A DNA stretch of 64,000 nt from Rutstroemia sp. NJR-2017a BVV2. Taxonomy: Eukaryota; Ascomycota; Leotiomycetes; Helotiales; Rutstroemiaceae. Position 1 is the first letter of the stretch. Each line of letters begins with the position of its first letter. This document shows positions 23,926-33,772 of the stretch, one piece after another. The translations under genes were made by a program, and so were the position numbers. The stretch is from NCBI GenBank assembly GCA_002946415.1, contig NJPS01000076.1, positions 310,001 through 374,000 of the forward strand, written 5' to 3'. A model generated the notes under the pieces. It was given only the letters and a program-made list of their open reading frames with translations. It ran no database searches and had not been told where the DNA came from.

Positions 23926-25737
23926 ATAGCAATACGTTAGCACTTTAGCAGGTAGATAGCATATTTGTCCGTAGAGTTGGTTTTAGTTTATTTTCGAGCA
24001 CATATGTCGGATTCGGCATGGCATCTGGCATGGGCTATGGGATATGTTAAATTGTCGTTTACTTTATTTTGTCCGGCGAGACATTACATGTTTGGTTCGG
24101 AGGGGTGGGAATCTTTTATCCTTGAAGAAGGATTACTAGGAATCGCACGCATGCATGCATGGATTTCTCTCTCAATTTCTTCCTCAAAGTCTTGTTTTTT
24201 CTTCTCTTGTGGCTGGCTGGTCACTGAAAGGGTCGACGTTGACGTTTCATGTATTTTTTTCTTGTCTTGATGTATTCGCTCTTTTCGGTGTGAGGTACGT
24301 ACCTTCTGACTCCCCTATCACAAGTTCCTACTTCCTTACCCTCCTCCACCGCTTTCCCTCACTTTCCCTTCTCTTCCTGCTTCACTCTTCCCTTCTCCAC
24401 TCCTCCCTCTTCCACCCGCACAACCCTCAGCATATATATACACCCTCTATCATCAACAACTACACACACCCTCTCCTCCAGCCAACCGGTCTCGGTACGT
24501 ATATTCCTCCCCATTCCTCCCCTTCCCTTCTCTCAACCCACCTCACAAACGAAATGATAATATTCTCACTACTCACCTGAAAGCATTTCAATCTCAATCT
24601 CAATCTTCAATTCTCTGGGTTTGGCCGCCATAGCACTTCACCTCCTGGATCCGGATCTGGATTTCTCCTTACTTTACTGCTTTACTTTACTTTTTTTCCA
24701 TAGTCACATGCGCAAACAATGAAATTTATTCAGTTTTCCCCAAAGAAGTTTGGAAGTTCGTATGCAGCTCAAGTGATGTGATGTAAAGGAAAGTGCTACG
24801 TTTTGCTATGTGCGTGTATGACCGTTCTATGTAGGTGTTGTGACACTAGAAGGATTGGCTTCACATTTCGTGTCTTTGAAGTAAAGATCTCAAGGCAATG
24901 AATTCTCTAGCTACATACCCATATTGAAATTCGAACTTGTTCTACGCCACCTTGCCAGTTTGCTGCCTCTCCTTTGCTCAAAACTCAACCGTCAAAACCG
25001 GGAATGTGATGATTGCATCCATCCATGCCGGAAAATTGTCCGAAAAGGCTTCGTCTAGGTCATGATCTATCTAGATAAATGTAATATGGTGAACTCGGTG
25101 GAAAAGTTGAAGAGAAGAGAAGAGGAAGCTTGGGGGTTGCCCGAGTTTAACCAGTACGAAAGCGAACACTGTCCAGATTGGGAAGCCGCGAAGAGGGAAA
25201 GTCTGGAAAAGCGTTGACACAACTGAATCAGCTACGGAGATATATGAGTATTCCTTACACTATCTATTGTGTTAGATCCATGTTGCTGAGGGAAGTCCAT
25301 TGTATTTGACTTGTATTTGACATTGCTTTGCTTGCTCGATACACATGAGTACAAAATGATGTGCTCGTCGTTACAATGACTAAAATCACACTATGTATTT
25401 AGTTTGTCGCTACCCAAGAATGGTCTCACTATGATCTATCATATTTTCCATGCTGCCTTCCACTTTCTCCTCGGGAATCACTGATCAGCCAACTAGAAAT
25501 GATCTGCAACCTGCGTACCACTCTGTCGTCCTCTCTCCAGATACTACCATTTGAGTAGAATCATGCCGCACACTCACAGGCAAACACGTTGTCTTTCTGG
25601 CACGTCCGGTCCAGTTGCCCAAACCCTTTTCACAACATCAGTTGCCATGCGAATGTCAAAAGCTTTGAAAAACTTTCTTGTAATCGCGGAACATCGACGG
25701 AACTGCTCCTTTCTCGGGCCTTCTCCGAGGGAGGAGT
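23926..25737. other. Intergenic region with pyrimidine-rich tract
   Basis: No gene is called. The plus strand from about 24300 to 24545 is very rich in C and T, leaving an open frame of 141 codons (24155-24580) composed mainly of Ser, Leu, Pro, Phe and His; I regard this as compositional. A GCATGCATGCATG palindromic stretch lies near 24149-24162. The pyrimidine tract resembles a fungal promoter/5' UTR, yet no gene follows it directly. Confidence 0.45.
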
Positions 25738-26627
25738 TCAGATTTTCGTGGAAAGATGTCTATGGGAGTAGGAACGCTTTCGCCATGAGATCTTCGTGTC
25801 TCCTCCAAATTCCATTGTGAGTTGCCGGCGCATTCTCCTTCTCTCAGACGCATCTAGTGACCCCACAATTATCCTGACATTCTTGACATCCGGCCGCCGC
25901 ATCCTTTATATATCGGCAAGCCCGTTTCGACACTTTGTGTGGACCAGTCTGGAATAACCATCGAATTGCAAGACCGGCTTTCTCTGAGAATCCGCGGAGT
26001 GAGACACGTTGTCTATCGATGAAGATACCGCAACATCTTAAAACCATTATACTTTCCATCAGTCCGATGTCTCGACACAATCCATCGAGTTGCTCCTTCA
26101 GCTTTTCTGGAAGATATGGAGGTAGACTGAGTTTGGGCTTCTCCAGCGTCTTCCTTCCCAAGCTATCCATTTCGGAAAGGAATCCGCTGAGTATGTATTC
26201 GCTGCTGACTTGGAAGTTGAAGGGTACGTCGAGGTTTTTCGAACTGCTCTAACAGGTATATGAGAGACCGCCGTACTATGCGTACTTTGCCGGCTATGTC
26301 GATGCGGTCGTTTTTGACATCCAGTTCTCTATCCATGATGTGCGGAGGGGTAAATGAATCTAAACGAGCGGAAGTATTGCCAGATTTGGCGAAGAGACTC
26401 CGGCATAAGGTAATGCAAGGTTGTGAAAGCAAATATGTTAATAAAATGAAATTATTACAGAATAATGTAGTACTGCAAGTGATCATAGATGAAAGGATAC
26501 CAGATGCGGCCTTTCCAAGTGCTACAGTCGTCGCTGTCCTGGAAATACAGAGTGCGAGCTTTCGCTGTTGCCATATTCGGAAACACCAGGTGATTGCCCA
26601 CTTGCCGGACAGGTAGCTAGCTTTCAA
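25738..26627 (-). pseudogene. Probable decayed gene with frameshifts, family unknown
   Basis: Three adjacent minus-strand segments look coding but lie in different frames. The first (26627-26163) includes FTPPHIMDRELDVKNDRIDI. The second (about 26240-25844) includes KPKLSLPPYLPEKLKEQLDG and MESIMVLRCCGIFIDRQR. The third (about 25900-25738) includes MRRPDVKNVRIIVGSLDASE and ends with a stop. Another candidate exon, beginning MATAKARTLYFQDSDDC, lies near 26570-26450. The junctions do not offer introns of normal length: the one candidate, GTACGC...TTAG, is 37 nt. I therefore favour frameshift decay over splicing. The opposite strand also shows a plausible 51-nt intron (about 26409-26459), so strand is not fully certain. 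I do not recognise the family. Confidence 0.4.
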
Positions 26628-27651
26628 ACTCAGAGAAAGTCCTTAAATAGTGCGCCAGACCCACAAGAGAGAAGACACATCAATAATCACCGAATTCAAT
26701 ACTGAACGCAGTCATGATTCTAGTACCGAAAGTAGAGTATCCAAATCAACTCGAAGAGGAGCTCATCACATGCCGTACCGGAGAAACGACTTGCAGGTGT
26801 CGGGCTAGCAGTTCTGAAGCATGGCCTCAGATACCAAGCCTGGCAAACGGCGCAACTCACACAGTGAATCTGGTCTGCTTACTAACCAGACAAACAAACA
26901 GTACCTGCAGAGCTATATATTCCCTGATAATACCACAGCTTTCACCGAACCCAAGTCTCTGTAGTACTGTGGTAGCTCCTCAGGCTCTTAGAATTGGTTA
27001 GGTACAGTGAGTCTTACCGTTCCTTATAGTACAGGAATATGGGGGATGTTCATTGGGGCCAGCAGCTGTCTCGGGGTCGCTCTCTGCGGCGGTGTAAAGC
27101 TTTTGTTTTTTTGATCCTCTTGTTTTTTTGAACCTCTTGATTTTTGGACTTTGATACTCTTCGCTTCTAGTATGAGATTCTATTGTTTGTTTGTTTGTCT
27201 TGCTGTCCCAGAGTTTAAAATGAGAGTGGCTGTTGAGTGGCGAGGAAGTAATGATATTCACTCTCAGTTCGTCCGGACGTATGCACGCATCCGATCATAT
27301 GCACGGAGCACATGAAAACAGGAACGTCAACTGAACCATCCTATTTTCCTTTGATTTGTGATTAAAGAGTTCTAGGTTAATGATTGGCGTTGAAAGAGCT
27401 CTGGGTTACTGATATGTCTGCACTGAATTTCCCATACTTAGTTACGCGGCACGCCTAGAAAAGTATTTTGGAAGAAAGTCAACTGACCTCTCAAGCATCT
27501 CCGAGAAACTACAGCTTATCATGATGATAGATAACTAATTCAATGTCCCCATGCTCTCATAATCTATGCTCCAGTATAGATTGCGACCATATTCTCAAGT
27601 TGTCGATATCCTCACTGTAGGCTTTTGACAGGGCACAAGCACTGTGGGTGA
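26628..27651. other. Intergenic region, about 1 kb
   Basis: Short open frames only. A T-rich stretch (27100-27200) contains TTTGTTTG repeats. No motif or RNA gene is seen. Confidence 0.45.
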
Positions 27652-28402
27652 TCAGAAAAAGCTTCCAGCTGTACCAGGAATTTGAACTAATCCATCTTCC
27701 GTAACATAATAGTCGCTAGCTGTCATGGCTTTAGCTCTTTTGCGACGAAGGTCCGCGGGAGCCTCCTCCGCAAGCGACAAAGTGATGTTCTTAAGCATTT
27801 GAACTGGAACAACATCAAGCATTTTCATATCCACAGGCCGTCTCAACCAACAGATTTGATCAACAGCAAAGCGACGAAGCGGACTACCCTCGGCTGTGTT
27901 GTCGTAAATGACCCTGCTGACTGCAGGGGCCATTTTACCGCAAGTCGTTTGAATTGAATGCATCTGGGCCATAACATAGTTCTGGAGTGGCCTGATGAGA
28001 AACCTGTCTCCAAGGATCCAGAGCTCTGCCAAGATTAAATCTTGTTTTCCGCACCGAGCACGGTGGTCCGCTTTCGTTGCATGGTCATCTCCGCCGTGAA
28101 CTAGCAGATCCATCCTTCCCCGATATAACCATTGGACAAGAAATTGGAACGCATCTCCAGTGGTGTCTTCAAGTCGATATGTTTGCGTCTTGCCTTCGAT
28201 GAAGCCTCCGTTGAAAGCGGCCTTCCAGACACTTGAGTGCTTACATGCAAATTCCGTGTGAACAACAAAATGTCTCTCCTTATCACCTTTACCAGTAATA
28301 AATGTGACGATTTCGCTTGGTGAGCTGAATACTAGTTAGTCTATACATGGGGAAGAGGATAAAACCATTTGAATCTTACGAAAAAGGTGGTTCCGCAGTC
28401 AT
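27652..28402 (-). CDS. BTB/POZ domain protein
   Basis: Exons 28402-28380 and 28324-27652 give about 231 aa. The start ATG at 28402 was chosen because MTAEPPFS joins in frame to SPSEIVTFITGKGDK after removal of a GTAAGA...CAG intron; the longer open frame upstream has no compatible phase. The BTB fold spans about residues 10-130: HFVVHTEFACKHSSVWKAAF, then IEGKTQTYRLEDTTGDAF and FLVQWLYRGRMDLL, followed by LAELWILGDRFLIRPLQNYV. These small fungal BTB proteins have only this domain plus a helical C-terminus. BTB domains mediate protein dimerisation and often cullin-3 adaptor roles; the partner here is unknown. Confidence 0.8.
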
Positions 28403-29759
28403 GGAGGCGGTATTTTTCAGCGCCATGGTCGTGAATCATGATGAAATATGTTTCAAAGTCAGCAAGAATATGCCCGAGGATAAGGAATGCAAGAATGAAC
28501 CTAGTGGAAGGGATATTAAACCTAGGAATGCAACTTTTCCTGACGAGGCACCGAAATGCTACCAGTGGTTGATAGCAGAGAGATACGAAGAATCGAAGAC
28601 TGCCAACGATCAAACTCGACAACGATGAGTCTGGAATAGTGAGCTAACATCAAAACGGTAGTGGATATAGTACAAAGTTTGCCAGACACTGAACAGATGG
28701 ACTAACTAGTGTAACACGAACATGGTTCAGCCATCAGAAGTGAGGTTTCAAGTGACGACCTTGTTGTCACTTAGAACCTACAACTTCGGAAAAGAATGGG
28801 ATTCAATACATATGCATGATTCAATGGGTATCCATTGTCGAACAGTACTTTCCAGACAAGCACATGGGCTCGGCGGTCTCTTCATGGACAGTTGTGAAGT
28901 ACCCGGTGGAGGTTGAGGTTGAGGTTGAGGTTGATGATTACTAAGCTGGAATGGTCTAAGCTCGCACGCACCCGATCTTTGCCGATTTTTGTGTACGTTA
29001 CTATTCTTTCGCAGACGAGATATTCGAATAATTCCAAGGATTTAAAAGGATGAGAGACTTTTCGTCTTGCATGTATGGAATCTCTGTAAGGTTGAGTCAA
29101 GTAGTCTCCGTCCTCATAACAAGCCGCTCTCATATGAGATCAATCCTTCGCCGTAGAACTGCAAGTGCACTAAAACTGGAAGGACTTCAAGTGCTGAAAC
29201 TGTCCATTTATCGAAATGATGATGTCGCGATTGAATTTCGCTATTCCGTTACGAAGTTTCGTCATGCGCAGCTTCATGTTGCTTCTCATCAAGCATCAAT
29301 TAGGGACCTCGTTGCAGCAACCACTTCTTTCATTGTCTTCCACAGAGTCGCATTCCCCAGGCTACTTACTCATCTCTCATGTCATACCAAGTGGTAGCTC
29401 TAGCATAGTCCTCTCAGTTCTAACTTCTGAAAGGCATCTTACCTTTGATACTGAAATTCAACTTCTGGGTCATCACTTGACAAGGGAATCAAAGGTCAGG
29501 GTCGAGCATTTGTTTTCAGCCATTCCAAATTTTCTAAATTCATGACGAAGCCACCTACTCCGTGGCAGAGTATGTACCCAGAGATAGAAATTGTCTTCCA
29601 TCTAGGACTGATGCTCCAACTCCAAAGTCCGAACGCCCATTTCAATTGCCTTCAAGAAGTAAATACCCTATCAAAGTCCTGGCCCCCTCCCCTCCTCCCG
29701 GCGCCAACGATAATGTGCTGATACCCTCAGATTTCCCACTGTGAACTACCTCATGGCTC
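28403..29759. other. Intergenic region, 1.36 kb
   Basis: No gene is called. Overlapping plus-strand open frames at 29050-29397 (115 codons) and 29216-29545 (109 codons) have no motifs. A GGTTGA hexanucleotide repeat is at 28907-28935. Confidence 0.45.
28907..28935. repeat. GGTTGA hexanucleotide repeat
   Basis: About four and a half tandem copies of GAGGTT in intergenic DNA upstream of the BTB gene. Confidence 0.85.
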
Positions 29760-30116
29760 CTATAACCTCCTCTCTTTCTCCGCATATGTCTTATTCCACG
29801 GCTTGTCTTCCTTGGCCTTCATCATCAGCGCCGTCCGGTCGAAAATTGTGTCTCTAGAAGCACAGTCAGTATTATGGTGAAACCAATTGGCGGTATACCC
29901 ACCCGATCACTGAAAATCAATGAAATTGAAATACACATACAGAGGATCTTGTTCAACACGAGGAGCATGTGTATTGTAGTGGTCGAGTTGACTGTCCATG
30001 CCCGCTTTGATACCATTGTGAGGATTTCTCGATTTTAGCAGAGCATTGGCACCGATCAGACCACCTATTGCGCCGAAAATCATGATAACCGCTTCGCGTT
30101 TGGCGTTTACAGACAT
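29760..30116 (-). CDS. Small single-pass membrane protein, 89 aa
   Basis: Exons 30116-29941 and 29853-29760 give about 89 aa. The N-terminus MSVNAKREAVIMIFGAIGG leads into one hydrophobic segment (about residues 9-26), followed by a hydrophilic region and a basic C-terminus ending KPWNKTYAEKERRL. The intron GTATGT...CTAG lies in the middle and the frame is continuous. Size, single short membrane helix near the N-terminus and charged tail resemble accessory subunits of mitochondrial respiratory complexes, but I do not recognise a specific family and this is inference only. A short gene like this would be missed by length filters. Confidence 0.65.
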
Positions 30117-31332
30117 GGTTTTAATGGTGTGTAGTGGTTGTTGGTAATAATTTCTGAGTATCCGAATCCGAATACGAGTGCGAAAATTTATGATATTGTG
30201 TGAGGACTTCTCTGTTGATATCCAAAAAGATGTAGTTGTGTAAATAGATCTCATATTCATCTTACACAGCATCTTCCAAGCATATATGTACTACGTCTAC
30301 CAAATCGTAGGATTCAATCTTCGCAGTTGTTGTACGTGGTGGGGTCGTACGACAGGCAGAAAATCAGGCGATTTCTCACACGACCGGTCGCGCCCGATCA
30401 CTCCGCATTTCAAGAAAGCACGCGCCTTGTGGTGAGAAATGATGGGATTCTCAGCCGAGTTGACTGATTTCTGGGGAAAATGGTCTTTCCGAATCCTGGG
30501 CCATCCTTATGTCGTGCCACTTTTGAAGCATGTCTACCTCGTGGTAACAAGTAGGGCGGCTGTGCTAGAATACCCGCTACATTTTCGGTTCTGAGGTGCG
30601 GTTGATTCACAAGCTTCTGTCTAGAAAAGGACTACTGGCAAAGGAGGACCTTCTCTCGATGCTGTTGGTTGATAGAATGTACGACGTTGAAGCATCTGGG
30701 CTTTTACTTCCTATCCTTGGCCAGATTATTCCTCAAGCCCCAATCACCTAATCGCATTGATCGCAGCTTACCGGTCTCCAAACAGCCTTGGAGTTTCTCC
30801 CCAGTGGTCATCAGTTAAACTCTAGTGGAAAAGTCTGAACCGTTTTGCTTCGGCACTCTAAAAGTCCAGCTACCACCATTCACATTGCGTCTGTCCTCTC
30901 TTACAGGCAGGATTCGAAGTTCTGATCTTAACTTCGACCTAAATATCTTTTACAGCTTTTCCTTCGAATAACGTCAATTTGTTTTGGATCCCTTCTCTAT
31001 ATCTTTGGTTTTCGCACACTAGCCTGTCTGCTGGCCGGGAGTAGGTTCACTCTTGGTGTTAGCTCTGGCTAACATAACACTTAGAAACAGTTCTCTGAGA
31101 CCTTACACTTGCAACATGTCAACAATTATAAGGGAAAGAAAGACCATCCAATGAAGGCAACTGAAGCGGAATATATATCTCAAACATAACTAACGATAGA
31201 GCCTAATAAACATCTAAACCCACTCATTTTTCTCTAGGCCGAAAGTCTACCGCGCCCGTACCTACGCATATAAACTACTAACCTCAACATTATATTCCGA
31301 GAACGTTACATCTATTTCTATACATCTATTAC
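30117..31332. other. Intergenic region, 1.2 kb
   Basis: No open frame above 66 codons and no motif. It holds the promoter of the 89-aa gene at its left and the 3' side of the monooxygenase gene at its right. Confidence 0.5.
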
Positions 31333-32781
31333 CTAAGCAGCAGCCGCCACAACCTCCGCATCAGGACGCTTAATACCCATCTTATACAACGGCCCATCCT
31401 TAAACTTAATCACATCATGTGTTGACACCGTCGAAACATACGAAATGCCAATTTCTCTCTTACCCCGCTCGAGAACCTCTGCATCATATGCTGTGATCTC
31501 AGCAGCACAATCTGCTCCGTCGTTGATCTTCCGGATTACCGCAACGTAGTTGGCGGCGTCTTGGATGGCGTTGTTGAGACCTTGGCCGCGATCTGGAGAC
31601 GGGTGGTTAGTGATGGATGGTTGGACGGTGTGACGGAAATGGGAGCTTACGAGGTGTCATTGCGTGGGCGGCATCGCCGGCTAGTGTTATCCGTCCTTTG
31701 TGGTTGTCCCATGGAACGGGGTCTCTCCAGAGCATGCAAACATCGGCGGGAATCTGAGAAGTTGCGTCAGCGAATCGCTAGAAGTATGAAGCGGCTCCCC
31801 TAGAAAAATATGCTTCACTGACTATGCTTCCACAGAAAGGAGATTACTCACTGCCGTGCCCTCCGGTATCCACTCCGTAGCACTCTTATACGGATCAACC
31901 CACATATGCGCCCTACTCTTCATCCACGCTATCCGCTCCGCATCCGTCATCCCAAGTAACATCGCCTGCTGCCCCGGCTCGTCCTCATACACGCTATAAA
32001 AGAGTTGAAAGACCCAGGTCTCGGGTCTATCCTTGTCCGCAATATCCAAATTGGCGAGCATACACAAGCTCTTGTGCTCATGATGAGTCGAAAAGTTCAT
32101 AATGGGATGGAATTTTGGCGTTTCCTTCAAATAACGCGCCTGTTCGGCTGGGTAGCTGACCTTGAAGTTGACTAGTGTGTATGGGAGAGGTGTGAGTGCG
32201 GCCTTGTCACCTAAGAGGGTCGTGCGAACAATGGATCTCGCCCCGTCTGCTCCTACTAGATGGGTACCGGTTGCTGTGGTTCCGTTCTCGAATGTTACGG
32301 TGACGGAAGTTTCAGCTACATCGATAGATGTGACTTTCACGCCCCAATGGATGTCGAGTCCTGTCGTAAATAGATTCCTCATCTTCCTTCGGCTTGCGCG
32401 CCTTAGTCCAGTGGATGGGATATGCATGAGCACCTCGCCGGTAGCTCCGTCGACATATGGTACATCTGGCATGGGTCCATGTAGATCTTGGTAATGTTCA
32501 TCACATTGCAGTGCTCCGATTTTAGAAAGAACCTCTTCCGGAAGGCAAGATTCGAAGTTATTGGAGCCCCAATGCAAGGCCATTGACCAGTCTCGAGCTC
32601 TCTGGGAGGAATCTGCAGAAGGCGAGCGCTCGTAGATCTCGAATGCGATGCCTGATTTTTTCAACCCCTGTGCTATCAGGAGACCGGTAGTGCCTGGAAG
32701 TGTTAGCGGAGAAAAACATGTGTTTCTGAGAGAATTACCGGCCCCGATAATGAGAACTTTGATGCCTGATTGACCGTTCAT
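31333..32781 (-). CDS. FAD-dependent aromatic-type monooxygenase
   Basis: This group A flavoprotein monooxygenase (FAD_binding_3 family) is about 415 aa. Exons are 32781-32739, 32693-31852, 31753-31651 and 31592-31333. All three family marks are present: the dinucleotide-binding GAGTTG at residues 13-18 (assembled across intron 1), the DG motif LVGADGARSIVR, and the GD motif LAGDAAHAMTPHRGQG with Asp322 (assembled across intron 3). Such enzymes hydroxylate aromatic or polyketide substrates with NAD(P)H and O2. It resembles salicylate/kynurenine hydroxylase-type proteins only at the family level, so the substrate is unknown. No membrane anchor is visible. No biosynthetic cluster partners surround it; the neighbour is MSH4. 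Confidence 0.88.
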
Positions 32782-32783
32782 GA

Positions 32784-33569
32784 TTATTGATCCCGTCTGC
32801 TCTTAACGGCGAAGGACTTTCTTGAGAATCTTGAGAATCTTTCTTGAGAGATTGTCTTTGGAGGTTCCTGGATTAGAAAACTTGCTAGAAAGTGCAAACC
32901 GGTTACAAGAAATGATAAGTGACAGAGGGAACACTCAAGTACGTGAAAAGTGTCACCGCATGTTCTAGACACATGCCACCACGCTGCAAAGGAAGCGGGG
33001 TTTCCATGCACAGTATCAAAATGGCCCCGGTCGGTGGAAATACATGCCGCATCAAGGTCACATTGTGGCTCAAAGAGACCAGGTCCGGAGCAGCGGTTGG
33101 GACAATTGACGTACGGTGTATGGATGAATTGATTAAAACCTCTGCAACGGGAAGTATGGATGCATAACATGTGCAGTAGTGTCCATAAAACCGGCCCCAC
33201 GGTACTATCCGCGACCATACCGACCCTGTTCATGACGCTGTCAATCCCACTCTGCAGAGGGGCAAAACCGGGGGTTCGTAGAATCCAGCTACGGTCGGCA
33301 TATAGACATCCGATAAATCTGCTGCACGACTGTACGACAGAGTATCTTACGGCCGTAACTGCAATCAATTCACCGACGATCATTCGGTTGGAGCATCGTC
33401 GTGGGACACATCGGATCGGCATATTGAGAACATCCATTTTCAAACGAGCGGAGATAAGCTCAAGCATCCTATTACAACGAGCACATTGACATCGTACAGA
33501 GTTCAAAGAAGGAAGCCAAGTACGAAAGCACATTGCATTTCGAGACAAGCAGATGAAGGTTTCTGTCAA
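32784..33569 (-). other. Unsupported 261-codon open frame
   Basis: A minus-strand frame of 261 codons lies between the monooxygenase start and MSH4. It is Cys- and Ser-rich, has no recognisable domain, and would end two bases before the monooxygenase start codon. The opposite strand also carries a 109-codon frame (33160-33489). The region would have to double as the monooxygenase promoter. I list it because of its length but consider chance more likely. Confidence 0.2.
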
Positions 33570-33772
33570 CTTTGAGAGAGCAAGTAAAGGTTATTGAACT
33601 TCGAAAATCATACATTATTCAGCTCCTAAATGCAAATACAAGATAAGCAGCCAAAGAAAGGAATATGCCAAGTGTCCTTCAGCGCTTGGCAACATGTACA
33701 CTATGGTGAAACAAGAAATGGGCTATCGAGCCACTTGTGCTTTCCGACTACAAGAAGTATGAGCTCACCATT

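Noticed and set aside
24155..24580. 141-codon plus-strand open frame
   Set aside because: Arises from a C/T-rich tract; amino-acid composition is not protein-like.
28341..28622. Upstream open frame as N-terminus of the BTB protein
   Set aside because: Its phase at the GTAAGA donor does not match the downstream exon; the other frame, starting at the ATG at 28402, joins correctly.
31333..32781. FAD monooxygenase as part of a secondary-metabolite cluster
   Set aside because: No polyketide synthase, peptide synthetase, P450, transporter or pathway regulator lies within the window; neighbours are housekeeping or meiotic genes.
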